Part shown: positions 36,928-45,690 of the stretch, piece after piece
How the letters are laid out: each line of letters begins with the position of its first letter
Position numbering within the stretch: the first letter of the stretch is position 1
DNA from: Mycobacterium sp. 852002-51163_SCH5372311
GTDB lineage: Bacteria > Actinomycetota > Actinomycetes > Mycobacteriales > Mycobacteriaceae
Direction of reading: 5' to 3'
Assembly: GCF_001667115.1 (NCBI RefSeq)
Contig: NZ_LZIJ01000055.1
Coordinates: forward strand, 1-64,000
Length of the DNA: 64,000 nucleotides
The notes under the pieces: model-generated
The model's input: only the letters and a program-made list of their open reading frames with translations
Database searches by the model: none
What the model was told of the DNA's origin: nothing
Position numbers and translations under genes: made by a program

Positions 36928-37947
36928 GTGCCTCCGGTTCAGCCGCAACCCATTCTCGCGCCCTTGACGCCCGCAGCGATCTTCCTTGTTCTCACGATCG
37001 ACGAAGGCGGCGAGGCGACCGTGCACGACGCATTGGGCGACGTATCCGGTCTTGTCCGCGCAATCGGTTTCCGCGATCCGACGAAGCGCTTGTCAGCGAT
37101 CCTCTCGATCGGTTCCGATGCCTGGGACCGTCTGTTTTCCGGTCCACGGCCCGCCGAGCTACACCCGTTCGTCGCGCTGACCGGACCGCGGCACACAGCT
37201 CCGGCCACGCCCGGCGACATCTTGTTGCACATCCGCGCGGAGTCCCTGGACGTCTGCTTCGAGCTGGCCGGGCGCATCCTCAAAGCGATGGCCGGTGCGG
37301 TAACCGTTGTGGACGAGGTGCATGGTTTCCGCTACTTCGACAACCGCGACCTACTGGGCTTTGTCGACGGAACCGAGAACCCCGACGGCCCAATTGCGGT
37401 CAGCGCCACCACGATCGGCGACGAGGACCCCGACTTCGCGGGCTCCTGCTATGTGCACGTGCAGAAGTATGTGCACGACATGGCGTCCTGGGAATCCTTG
37501 TCGGTCACCGAGCAAGAACGCGCGTTCGGCCGGAGCAAACTCGAAGACATCGAGATGGACGATGCCGTGAAACCCGCCAACTCGCACCTGGCGCTCAACG
37601 TGATCACCGACGACGACGGCACCGAGTTGAAGATTGTGCGGCACAACATGCCATTTGGCGAGCTTGGCGCCGGCGAGTTCGGCACCTACTACATCGGCTA
37701 TTCGCGCACGCCACGGGTCACCGAGCGGATGTTGCGCAACATGTTCCTGGGCGACCCGCCGGGCAACACCGACCGCATTCTGGATTTCTCCACCGCGCTG
37801 ACGGGCGGAATGTTCTTCTCCCCCACCGTCGACTTCCTTGACGATCCACCGCCCCTGCCTCAATCACCCTCGCCCACAACGACAGCCGCGTCCGAGTCCG
37901 CGGACGGCTCACTCTCGATCGGCAGCCTGAAAGGAACCTCCCGATGA
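36928..37947 (+). CDS. dyp: DyP-type peroxidase, encapsulin cargo
   Basis: 339 residues from a GTG. Dye-decolourising haem peroxidase: the GFVDGTENP motif with distal Asp (about 148-156), proximal His region in NSHLALN (about 215-221) and the distal Arg in YIGYSRTP (about 253-260). The last residues, [14 protein letters not shown], contain the [12 protein letters not shown] targeting peptide that docks cargo in encapsulin shells, after a Pro/Ser/Thr linker. Its stop overlaps the encapsulin ATG (ATGA). Together they form a peroxidase nanocompartment used against oxidative stress. Rv0799c-like. Confidence 0.95.
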   Translation: MPPVQPQPILAPLTPAAIFLVLTIDEGGEATVHDALGDVSGLVRAIGFRDPTKRLSAILSIGSDAWDRLFSGPRPAELHPFVALTGPRHTAPATPGDILLHIRAESLDVCFELAGRILKAMAGAVTVVDEVHGFRYFDNRDLLGFVDGTENPDGPIAVSATTIGDEDPDFAGSCYVHVQKYVHDMASWESLSVTEQERAFGRSKLEDIEMDDAVKPANSHLALNVITDDDGTELKIVRHNMPFGELGAGEFGTYYIGYSRTPRVTERMLRNMFLGDPPGNTDRILDFSTALTGGMFFSPTVDFLDDPPPLPQSPSPTTTAASESADGSLSIGSLKGTSR

Positions 37948-38741
37948 ACAATCTCTATCGCGATCTGGCACCGGTCACCGAAGCTGCCTGGGCGGAAATC
38001 GAAGAGGAGGCGACCCGGACATTCAAACGCCATATCGCCGGGCGGCGGGTTGTTGACGTGAGCGGTCCCGGGGGCCCCGTCACCGCGGCGGTCGGCACAG
38101 GGCGGCTGATCGACGTGCAGGCACCCACCGATGGTGTGGTGGCGCACCTGCGAGCCAGCAAACCCCTGGTCCGGCTGCGGGTTCCGTTCACCTTGTCGCG
38201 CAACGAGATCGACGACGTCGAACGTGGTGCGCAGGACGCCGACTGGGACCCGGTCAAGAAGGCCGCCAAGAAGCTGGCGTTCGTGGAGGACCGCACCATC
38301 TTCGAGGGCTACAGTGCCGCGTCGATCGAGGGAATCCGCAGCGCCAGCTCGAACCCGAAACTGACACTGCCCGAGGATCCGAAGGACATGCCGGACGTCA
38401 TCTCGCAGGCGTTGTCCGAGCTTCGCCTGGCCGGCGTCGATGGCCCCTACTCGGTACTGCTGTCCGCCGATGTCTACACCAAGGTCAGCGAGACCACCGC
38501 ACACGGATATCCGATCCGTGAGCACCTGAACCGGCTGGTCGACGGGGACATCATCTGGGCGCCTGCCATCGACGGGGCGTTTGTTCTGACCACTCGCGGT
38601 GGTGACTTCGACCTGCAGCTGGGCACCGACGTCGCGATCGGTTACACCAGTCACGACGCCGAAACCGTAGAGCTGTACATGCAGGAGACGCTGACATTCC
38701 TGTGCTACACCGCGGAAGCTTCGGTCGCGCTGGGCTCGTAG
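37944..38741 (+). CDS. enc: Encapsulin shell protein (Cfp29, linocin M18-like)
   Basis: 265 residues, same as Rv0798c. HK97-fold shell subunit: N-terminus [21 protein letters not shown]-loop region LVRLRVPFTLSRNEIDD (about 77-93), and the C-terminal AIGYTSHDAETVELY ending. Subunits assemble to a cage that encloses DyP peroxidase delivered by its C-terminal peptide. The start lies inside the DyP stop, so shell and cargo are co-translated. The protein is a known secreted T-cell antigen in M. tuberculosis. A 223-bp region without genes follows. Confidence 0.96.
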   Translation: MNNLYRDLAPVTEAAWAEIEEEATRTFKRHIAGRRVVDVSGPGGPVTAAVGTGRLIDVQAPTDGVVAHLRASKPLVRLRVPFTLSRNEIDDVERGAQDADWDPVKKAAKKLAFVEDRTIFEGYSAASIEGIRSASSNPKLTLPEDPKDMPDVISQALSELRLAGVDGPYSVLLSADVYTKVSETTAHGYPIREHLNRLVDGDIIWAPAIDGAFVLTTRGGDFDLQLGTDVAIGYTSHDAETVELYMQETLTFLCYTAEASVALGS

Positions 38742-38964
38742 TCGAGGGGATATGCGTGTCGCGCCAGTGGAGTGGCGGCGATGGTTTTCACCCGCCGGGC
38801 GATACCAACGCCACGCGAGCGCGGGGCGCACCTTACGGAGATCGCATGTCGAGACGACAAATCGTGAATCCACTGCGGGATTGTCTCGGACGGTGTAGAA
38901 CTTGGGTGGCGGTCCCCCGCTCGAAGGCACGCGTTGCCATTTGCGAAGCCAGAAGGCACTTACG

Positions 38965-39543
38965 GTGAAAGAGTCGGTGAGCAAGGGAATTAGATTACTT
39001 GTGGCACTAGGGGTTACGTCGTGGGTAATCCTCGATTCCCCCGTGGCTTGGGGCGCGCCGGGCGGCAACGTTCCAGGCCCCGGCGTGTGCGACTATCCCG
39101 GTGTCGGCGGAAGTACTTTCGAGGCGGGCGCTTCGACGTACTACTGCGATTTTCCTATCGAAGAGAACAGCACCCATTGGCACTGCGAATATGGCGGATG
39201 GAACCTGGGTGGTCCAGCCGGCAACGGCCCCATCGGTGGAAGTTTTATGGGTTTCGGGTTAACCCTTCCTGCAGGCGATTTCGGGGGCGCTAGCGGTACT
39301 TGCTCATGGCGCTGGCCGGATAACACCATTGGCCCTGCACCGAATCCACCGGGCGCGTGGAAGAACTTTTTGGTGCCTAAGCCGCCACCGCCTGAACATC
39401 GGGCGCCCCCGACTCCACCGGCTGAGCCAGAGTCTGGACCACCACCTGTAGTGAATCCCAATCCCGGCGGTGAGCCACAGACACCGGCCTACACCAACCC
39501 ATCGTTTCCGAATCCTGGCAGGACTCAGAACCCGCAAAGGTAG
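38965..39543 (+). CDS. Secreted proline-rich mycobacterial protein of unknown function
   Basis: 192 residues. A Sec signal peptide (about 1-29, ending DSPVAWGAPGG) and then a small domain with five Cys (CDYPGVGG, YYCDFP, HWHCEYGGWN, GTCSWRW) and many Gly and aromatic residues, followed from about residue 130 by a Pro-rich tail with PPAEPESGPPPVV. The organisation is like other small secreted mycobacterial CDYPG-type proteins, whose role is unknown. Start: GTG at 38965; a second GTG at 38977 is equally possible. It opens the accessory block after encapsulin. No partner is evident. Confidence 0.7.
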   Translation: MKESVSKGIRLLVALGVTSWVILDSPVAWGAPGGNVPGPGVCDYPGVGGSTFEAGASTYYCDFPIEENSTHWHCEYGGWNLGGPAGNGPIGGSFMGFGLTLPAGDFGGASGTCSWRWPDNTIGPAPNPPGAWKNFLVPKPPPPEHRAPPTPPAEPESGPPPVVNPNPGGEPQTPAYTNPSFPNPGRTQNPQR

Positions 39544-39627
39544 GTTGTGTCGCAGCCACCTTCTAATCTCTCTCTTGTTCGGAGACATAGACTGTAAGGC
39601 GCCATGAGCTCGCAACCGGGTTGCGGC

Positions 39628-40257
39628 TCAACGTTGCCGGGTGGGGCGGATGTGCCGGCAGAGGTGTTCGATCATCGTGTCCATCGCGGCTTCAAGCGGA
39701 GCAGTATCGCGGCGGATTTGGCTGAGCAACAAGCCACCCTGTATCCCCGCGAGCAACGCCAACGCGGCACGTCCAACGTCCGTTCCGTCGGGCAACTCGC
39801 CGCGCGCGGCAATGGCCGTAAGGCTGTCGTGGATTACACTCTCCCACTGGGCAAATGACTGTGCGAGCCGGGCACGTGCCAGCGGATCCGTCTCGGAAAG
39901 CTCGTTAGCCATCGATCCGAGCGGGCAACCACCCACGCAGCCCAGGCCGCGCACCAGCTCGACCATGATGTCGCGCCACCGGTACAAGTCCTCGACGCTG
40001 TCGATTCGGTCGAGCCCGAGATGCTGTGTGCCGAGCACATTCTCGGTCTGAAATTCGATGACCGCAGCGACGAGATCGTTCTTGTCGGCGAAGTAGTGGT
40101 ACATCTGCGAGGTACTGATAGCCGCAGCTTCCTGGATGTCCTCGATGGTGGTGCGTGCTACGCCGCGTTGCAACATCAATTCCGACGCCGCAGCAACGAT
40201 GCGTTCTCGGGTTGCGCGTCCTTTTGCGGTGAGCCGGTCGTAAGGGGCGGGCGCCAT
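39628..40257 (-). CDS. TetR-family regulator 1
   Basis: 209 residues from the ATG at 40257, which has CAGGAGAGG upstream. TetR DNA-binding domain: GRATRERIVAAASELM, then IEDIQEAAAISTSQMYHYFAD (helix-turn-helix about 30-52). The ligand domain has a GCVGGCPLGSMANELSE segment typical of the TetR_C group of YfiR/CgmR-like regulators. The divergent promoter has the 6-4-6 palindrome at 40299-40314, its likely operator, overlapping a TTGACA. It probably controls itself and the divergent DUF417 gene. It is clearly related in sequence to the two tandem TetR proteins at 44092-45468. Confidence 0.85.
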   Translation of the reverse strand: MAPAPYDRLTAKGRATRERIVAAASELMLQRGVARTTIEDIQEAAAISTSQMYHYFADKNDLVAAVIEFQTENVLGTQHLGLDRIDSVEDLYRWRDIMVELVRGLGCVGGCPLGSMANELSETDPLARARLAQSFAQWESVIHDSLTAIAARGELPDGTDVGRAALALLAGIQGGLLLSQIRRDTAPLEAAMDTMIEHLCRHIRPTRQR

Positions 40258-40298
40258 AAGCCTCTCCTGTGTGTCAGACATTCACAATCTACCCATTT

Positions 40299-40314
40299 TG
40301 GAGTTGACACTCCA
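40299..40314. promoter_or_regulatory. Putative TetR operator in the divergent TetR/DUF417 promoter
   Basis: TGGAGT-TGAC-ACTCCA, a perfect 6-4-6 palindrome. Its centre contains TTGACA (40304-40309), a canonical -35 box, so a bound repressor would block transcription. It lies 42 bp from the TetR start and about 150 bp from the DUF417 start. Confidence 0.6.
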
Positions 40315-40461
40315 TTTTTGAGGCAGAACGCTGAAAGCGTCGGTCTCACCCGTCGGCGGCCGAAAAGTGTTGAGCTGCTGTCCCGCACGACTGTGAAGTG
40401 GCCGCCGACATCGTGCAGCGACCGAACGCCAGGGACCAATTCTGCGAGAGGATTCCTACTT

Positions 40462-40971
40462 GTGACCGACGACGTCCAACACTATCCGCCACAGTCAGTG
40501 AGCCGATGGGGGCAGCTGATCAGCCGCTATGGCCTGGTAGTCGTGCTTGCCTGGATCGGCTTCGGCAAGTTCGTCAAAATGGAAGCCCGCGTGCTGATCG
40601 AACACAGCCCGCTGATGAGCTGGATCTACCACGTGTTCAGCACCAGCACGGTGGCACGCGGGCTGGGAACCATGGAGATAATTGCCGCCCTTTTGATTGC
40701 GGTGGGGCCACTATGGCCCCGTGTGTCGGCGATAGGCAGTGCGCTTGCGGTAGTGCTCTTCCTAGGCACGCTGAGCTTCCTGTTCACCACGCCAGGGGTA
40801 GTCAAGACCCACGCCGTCGGCTTACCCGTGTTGTCAGCCCAGCCGGGTCAGTTCCTGCTCAAGGATCTCGTGCTGATCGGGGTGGCGCTTTGGACACTAG
40901 GAGAGTCGTTAAGTGGTGCGCGATTTTCACGTGGCAGACGACCTGGTCCGTCGGTCGCCGTACGGCGGTAG
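40462..40971 (+). CDS. DUF417 (YkgB/RclC-like) membrane protein
   Basis: 169 residues with four hydrophobic helices (about 22-40, 70-90, 95-112 and 130-148). Segments such as GLVVVLAWIGFGKFVKMEA and ALWPRVSAIGSALAVVLFLGTLSF-like helices resemble DUF417 proteins such as E. coli RclC, which is part of a reactive chlorine response; that role here is an inference. The GTG at 40462 gives a short cytoplasmic N-terminus. Divergently arranged with TetR regulator 1. A 229-bp stretch with no gene follows to 41200. Confidence 0.72.
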   Translation: MTDDVQHYPPQSVSRWGQLISRYGLVVVLAWIGFGKFVKMEARVLIEHSPLMSWIYHVFSTSTVARGLGTMEIIAALLIAVGPLWPRVSAIGSALAVVLFLGTLSFLFTTPGVVKTHAVGLPVLSAQPGQFLLKDLVLIGVALWTLGESLSGARFSRGRRPGPSVAVRR

Positions 40972-41200
40972 GTTGAGCATCGCTTGCTCGCTCGCTTGCA
41001 CAGCGTTTCCCTGATCCTCGGTTTGACCGAGCTTCGTGTGGCTATACCCCGACCGTTCACGGTTACAGCGCCAAGTTGCAATTCCGGCTACCTCGGCAGT
41101 CAAGCAATTCGATTGGCAATTCCGGGTATCCGGTCGTAGCCGACCTGACGCTTCCGTCGTGAATTATGGACGAGGAAGTAAGACGCTCCGTCATTGGTAG

Positions 41201-42913
41201 CTAAAGGTCTAACACCAGATCGCTTTGCGGAGCGGCTGAGCAGATGAGCACTTCTCCCGTGGCGGGCGGCTCCAGCGGTTGCTGGACGTAGGTCGTGGTC
41301 CCGGCGACGACTCCGGTGACGCATACGTGACATACCCCACTGCGGCACGAGAACCGGGTCGGCACATCGCACGCTTCGGCGAGGTCGAGGATATTGCGGT
41401 AATGGCTCGACCAATTGACGGTAAGCCCGCTGCGGGAGAAAGTGATCGACGGACCGGTCCCGGGTTTTCCGGCCGGCGGGTGCGGTCGGTTGCATGGAGA
41501 CCCGTCGACGATGCCCGGGTTGATTGGCGGTAGGACGCCGAACAATTCGCTGTGAATGCGCACGGGATCGAGTCCGGCTGCGGTGAGTGCGCCGCGCATG
41601 TCGGTCATGAATTGAGTTGGGCCGCAAAGGTAGGCATCGGCGTCGACCGGGAGGCCCATTGCTGCGATCGCCGATCGGTCCAGGCGGTTGTGTTCCTGCG
41701 TATAGAACACTTGCTGGCGGGCGTTCGGCAACGACTCAATCAGCGTCGCGACTTCGGTTGCAAATACTTGGGTTTCACGGTTGCGGGTGGTGTGCAGCCA
41801 CCAGATCTCCCGGCTACTGTGAGCCGCCGATAGGGCATGCAACATGGCCAGGACCGGAGTCACACCGATGCCCGCGGAAATCAGCACTACCGGGTTGTCG
41901 GCTTCGATCAAGTAGAAGTCGCCGCGTGGGGCGGCGGCCTCAACTACCGATCCCGGTTGGATGTGGTCGTGCAGCCATCGGCTCACCAAGCCCTGTCCCT
42001 CGCGTTTGACACTGATGCGGTAGCTGTCAGAGCCGAGCTCACCGGAAAGCGAGTAGCTACGCATTGGAGGCGGGTTCCCGGCACCCGGAACCCTCAGTGT
42101 CAGATACTGGCCGGAAAGCGGTAGAGGAAGCGATGCATGGTCGTCGGCTTCCAGGCGGATCGACAGCACTTGCGGGCTTTCCCGACATATCGCGCTGACC
42201 CGCAACTGGCGGAATCCGTTCCACGCCGGTTTTCTTTCGATCGGTCCTGCCGACTTGGCGCCCGCCGCATCGTGCGTCGCCACCAGCTCCTGAAATGACT
42301 GTTGCCAACCAGGACTGAGCGCGGAAACGTCGACAGCTTTACGGAGTTGGTCGATGTTGCGGTTCGGCAGATACAGCAACGCATCGATATCGGCAACGCT
42401 GAGTTCGTGGCGGCCACGACGGATTCGCACGATGTCGTCTCCGGCGCGAACCTTTCCCTCGGTGATCACCCGGAAGTAGAAGCCCGGACGCCGCTGCGAG
42501 ACCAGCAGATTGGGCATCTCTGGCTCGTTCAGCCGCATGCCGACCCGGAAGCATGTAACGCGGGGTTGAGTGACCTCGAATTCAGCGTCGCCGATGCGGT
42601 AGCGGTCCCCGATGCATACATCGTCATCGGCGAGACCGGTCACGGTGAAGTTCTCACCGAAGTTACCGGGCGCGAGGTCGTCACGGTGCAAGTAGTTCTT
42701 CCAGAAGTCGTACGACTCCGTCTGATACACCATCACAGCGCGTTGTTCGCCCCCGTGTCCGGCTAGGTCGCCTTGTCCGTCACCATCGATGTTGAGGCGG
42801 CGCACCATGACCGGTCCGTCGACCGGCGCTTTCCAGATCCCGGTGTAGACAATCTTGTCCCGCCAGTGAACACGCTTGGGCTTGCCCACATTCACGGACA
42901 CCAACCGGCCCAC
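41201..42913 (-). CDS. MOSC domain / ferredoxin-NADP reductase / 2Fe-2S ferredoxin fusion
   Basis: 570 residues with three modules. Residues about 1-215: MOSC (molybdenum cofactor sulfurase C-terminal) domain of the YiiM type, with HGGEQRAVMVYQ, GENFTVTGL and the conserved Cys of VTCFRVGMR. Residues about 235-465: flavin reductase with MRSYSLSG (flavin), GIGVTPVLAML (nucleotide) and YLCGPTQFM. Residues about 485-570: plant-type ferredoxin, CRSGVCHVC with a later ICSAAP Cys. An electron path from NAD(P)H via flavin and Fe-S to a Mo-cofactor substrate site, as in N-hydroxylated-base reduction (YcbX/YiiM), is likely. It stands alone on its strand. ATG or GTG start details are certain only for the Met at 42913. 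Confidence 0.9.
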   Translation of the reverse strand: MGRLVSVNVGKPKRVHWRDKIVYTGIWKAPVDGPVMVRRLNIDGDGQGDLAGHGGEQRAVMVYQTESYDFWKNYLHRDDLAPGNFGENFTVTGLADDDVCIGDRYRIGDAEFEVTQPRVTCFRVGMRLNEPEMPNLLVSQRRPGFYFRVITEGKVRAGDDIVRIRRGRHELSVADIDALLYLPNRNIDQLRKAVDVSALSPGWQQSFQELVATHDAAGAKSAGPIERKPAWNGFRQLRVSAICRESPQVLSIRLEADDHASLPLPLSGQYLTLRVPGAGNPPPMRSYSLSGELGSDSYRISVKREGQGLVSRWLHDHIQPGSVVEAAAPRGDFYLIEADNPVVLISAGIGVTPVLAMLHALSAAHSSREIWWLHTTRNRETQVFATEVATLIESLPNARQQVFYTQEHNRLDRSAIAAMGLPVDADAYLCGPTQFMTDMRGALTAAGLDPVRIHSELFGVLPPINPGIVDGSPCNRPHPPAGKPGTGPSITFSRSGLTVNWSSHYRNILDLAEACDVPTRFSCRSGVCHVCVTGVVAGTTTYVQQPLEPPATGEVLICSAAPQSDLVLDL

Positions 42914-43142
42914 GTACGCCTCCTCGTGGGGTCAACGCCGCGCTCAACGATCGGATTGGGCTGGCTGACCCAGAATATGCTTGCGGCCCTAACCGGGTCA
43001 ACACCCTCAGCGAGGCTATTGCGCGGCGCCGGTTTTGGTGCATACTGGGTTGCACATCCCAGAAAAGTCAGCCGGCGAACTCGTATCACGGCGCGGCTTG
43101 CATACCCTTCGCCGCGGCTCTGGAACTGTTCAGGAGGATCCC

Positions 43143-44015
43143 ATGCCGGCTGTTCATCATCGCTACGCCACCATCGACGGTCACCGGCTGTTCTTTCGCG
43201 AAGCCGGCGATCCGGACGCGCCCGCGGTGATCCTGCTGCATGGATTCCCCACCAGCTCACACATGTTCCGGCAGCTGATTCCGGCGCTCGCCGACAGCTA
43301 CTACGTGGTGGCACCGGACCATCTGGGCTTTGGCCTCTCCGACTCACCGCCCGTCGGAGAGTTCGACTACACCTTCGATGCGCTGACCGACCTGACCGCG
43401 GGCTTACTGCGCACGCTGAGCATCGATCGGTACGCGATCTACGTGCAGGACTACGGCGCCCCTATCGGATGGCGACTGGCCCTGCGTGATCCGACCGCGA
43501 TTACCGCGATCATCACCCAAAACGGCAACGGTTACGATGCCGGGTTCGTCGAGAGCTTCTGGAAAGTGGTGTGGGCCTACCAAAGTGAGCAGACTCCCGA
43601 AACCGAGGGAGCAGTCCGGCAGTTCCTCACTTTGGACGCCACCCGATGGCAGTACCTCACCGGCGTCTCCGACGAGACGCTGGTGGACCCCGAGTGCTGG
43701 TATCACGACTACGCACTGATCTCGCGACCCGGCAATGACGAGGTCCAGTTGAGGCTGTTCCGCGATTACGCCACGAATTCACCGTTGTACCCGCACCTGC
43801 ACGAGTACTTTCGCGCAACCGAAGTGCCCCTATTGGCGGTCTGGGGTCGCGGCGACGAGATCTTCGGACCGGCGGGCGCGAAGGCGTTCGCCGACGATTT
43901 GCCCAACGCCGAGATTCATCTCCTCGACGGAGGACACTTCCTGCTGGAGTCGGCGTGCGACCAGGCGACTGCGCTGATCCGCGACTTCCTCGCCAAAGCC
44001 CGCGCGGCCGCATGA
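43143..44015 (+). CDS. Alpha/beta hydrolase, haloalkane-dehalogenase/epoxide-hydrolase type
   Basis: 290 residues. Oxyanion motif HGFPTSSHMF (about 35-44), nucleophile Asp in VQDYGAPIGW (about 102-111), acid Asp in GRGDEIFGP (about 237-245) and His in GGHFLLES (about 263-270). An Asp rather than Ser nucleophile points to dehalogenase or epoxide hydrolase chemistry. The ATG follows CAGGAGGATCCC. It heads a set of plus-strand genes with two TetR regulators 80 bp later and may be regulated by them. Confidence 0.87.
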   Translation: MPAVHHRYATIDGHRLFFREAGDPDAPAVILLHGFPTSSHMFRQLIPALADSYYVVAPDHLGFGLSDSPPVGEFDYTFDALTDLTAGLLRTLSIDRYAIYVQDYGAPIGWRLALRDPTAITAIITQNGNGYDAGFVESFWKVVWAYQSEQTPETEGAVRQFLTLDATRWQYLTGVSDETLVDPECWYHDYALISRPGNDEVQLRLFRDYATNSPLYPHLHEYFRATEVPLLAVWGRGDEIFGPAGAKAFADDLPNAEIHLLDGGHFLLESACDQATALIRDFLAKARAAA

Positions 44016-44034
44016 CAGACACTTGTGGTGCGAC

Positions 44035-44050
44035 TCAGCCAGTGGGCTGA
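44035..44050. promoter_or_regulatory. Putative TetR operator before TetR regulator 2
   Basis: TCAGCC-AGTG-GGCTGA, a perfect 6-4-6 palindrome 42 bp before the ATG of the TetR gene at 44092 and 20 bp after the hydrolase stop. Autoregulation by the downstream TetR is the simplest reading. Confidence 0.5.
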
Positions 44051-44091
44051 ATATCCCATAAACCGAATCCCCCGCAAGCTAGCCTGACGCG

Positions 44092-44784
44092 ATGGCCCAT
44101 CCCGACGTCCGGACCGAAAAGCGGTTGACCGCCAAAGGGCGTGCCACCCGCGATCGAATCGTGCAGGCGACCGCGAGGCTGATCGTCACCGAAGGCGTCG
44201 CGGCGTTCAACATGGACCGCGTACGCAAAGCCGCCGGGGTGAGCGGCTCGCAGCTCGCTCACTATTTCACCGACAAGAGCGCGCTGGTGCGCGCGGTGGT
44301 AACCCACCAGATCGGGGTGGTGCTGGACTTCCACCGGCAACCCAAGCTGGGTGCGCTGGATTCATTCGACGATTTCGAGCGATGGCTCGACCTCAACATG
44401 CGCTACCTCAGACGCATTGGATTCTCCGGCACACCTACGTACCACGCCCTGACGGCACAGCTGGCGAAGTCGGATGAAGCGACACGCGCCACGTTGGGAG
44501 CGGGCTACTGGCAATGGATCGACTTGCTCGAACAATCGATCTCTCGGATGAAGGAAGGCGGAATTCTGGTCCCCGACGCCGACCCACACCGGCTGGCGTT
44601 GGTCATCGTCAGCGCCCACCAGGGCGGTGGCACGTTGGCCTATACCTATCGGGCGGAATGGCCGCACGCCGACGCTACTCGCTTCGCGGTCAACTACCTG
44701 CGCATGTTCGCCACCGATCCCGAGCAACGGACGGCGCGCCCACCACGGCGTTCCCGCGCTCGGCGAACGGCGCAAGCGTCCTGA
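44092..44784 (+). CDS. TetR-family regulator 2
   Basis: 230 residues. Helix-turn-helix domain: LTAKGRATRDRIVQAT (about 9-24), MDRVRKAAGVSGSQLAHYFTD (about 40-60). The ligand domain is long and ends with a basic Arg/Pro tail of about 20 residues. Preceded by a palindrome at 44035-44050 and followed 22 bp later by a paralogue, so the two arose by tandem duplication or are kept as a pair. It may govern the neighbouring hydrolase or quinone-reductase genes. Confidence 0.85.
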   Translation: MAHPDVRTEKRLTAKGRATRDRIVQATARLIVTEGVAAFNMDRVRKAAGVSGSQLAHYFTDKSALVRAVVTHQIGVVLDFHRQPKLGALDSFDDFERWLDLNMRYLRRIGFSGTPTYHALTAQLAKSDEATRATLGAGYWQWIDLLEQSISRMKEGGILVPDADPHRLALVIVSAHQGGGTLAYTYRAEWPHADATRFAVNYLRMFATDPEQRTARPPRRSRARRTAQAS

Positions 44785-44805
44785 CCTAACGGCAAAGGCG
44801 GCAAT

Positions 44806-45468
44806 GTGTCTGACCGCAGCGCATCGCGGTTCACCCGCAAGGGCATGGCAACCCGGGCTCGCATCGTCGACGTCGCGGCCAAACTGATGTTCCAACGGGG
44901 CGTCGCCAATACCAGCATCGACGAAGTGCGCAATACCGCTCAGGTGGGCGGATCGCAGATCTCGCACTACTTCCGTGACAAGCGGGATCTGATCCGTCAG
45001 GTCATCGCGAGACGACGCGACGACGTCGTCGCCTTTCACACCCAGTCGCGATTCGGTGCACTGGACAATTTCGACGCGCTGAGGGCATGGGCGGCAGCCT
45101 GCATCAGCGACATCGACACCGTCTACCGCCGTGGCGGATGCGTCTATGGTTCGCTGGCCGGCGAACTGATCGACGGCGACGACGAACTGCACGACGAGCT
45201 TTCCGCCGGGTACGACGCGTGGCTCGAACTGTTTCGCAGCGGTCTCACCGAAATGCGACGCCGTGGCGATCTGCGCCCCGATTCCGACCCGCGTCACCTG
45301 GCAGCCGCACTGGTCGCCGCGCACCAAGGCGGCGCGATGATCACGTACGCCACCGGCGACCCGGAACCATTGCGGGCCGCCGTCAACGCGGCTGTCGACT
45401 ACGTGCGCTCCTTTGCGGCCCGAACGGAGCCCCACCGCGGGCGAACACGCCTCCGCGATAAATCCTGA
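44806..45468 (+). CDS. TetR-family regulator 3 (tandem paralogue)
   Basis: 220 residues from a GTG with GGCAAAGGCGGC upstream. Helix-turn-helix: FTRKGMATRARIVDVAAKLM, then IDEVRNTAQVGGSQISHYFRD (about 35-55). The middle CVYGSLAGELIDGDDE segment parallels GCPLGSMANELSETDP of TetR regulator 1, showing that the three share an origin. The quinone reductase operon starts 223 bp later with its own palindrome at 45513-45526. Confidence 0.85.
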   Translation: MSDRSASRFTRKGMATRARIVDVAAKLMFQRGVANTSIDEVRNTAQVGGSQISHYFRDKRDLIRQVIARRRDDVVAFHTQSRFGALDNFDALRAWAAACISDIDTVYRRGGCVYGSLAGELIDGDDELHDELSAGYDAWLELFRSGLTEMRRRGDLRPDSDPRHLAAALVAAHQGGAMITYATGDPEPLRAAVNAAVDYVRSFAARTEPHRGRTRLRDKS

Positions 45469-45512
45469 TCCTCCGAGGTTGCCCACACGCTGGACAATTT
45501 TGGGTTCGTCCG

Positions 45513-45526
45513 CCCATAATAATGGG
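45513..45526. promoter_or_regulatory. Putative operator before the quinone reductase operon
   Basis: CCCAT-AATA-ATGGG, a perfect 5-4-5 palindrome, flanked by further TGGGTT/CCCA half-site-like repeats (45501-45540). It lies about 165 bp before the reductase start. A neighbouring TetR protein could bind it. Confidence 0.45.
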
Positions 45527-45690
45527 TTAGTTGGCCCAATCAGCTGCGGTGAACCGTTCGGTCCGACCGTCGATATCCGAAGGCCTGCTAACTATTCGGA
45601 ACGAGGCAGGCAATGCCCAATAACCCCGCAACCGGCAGCGCGCTACCTACTGCGCCCGCGGTAGTTCGGGAACGGCCGGGCGGAGAGACC

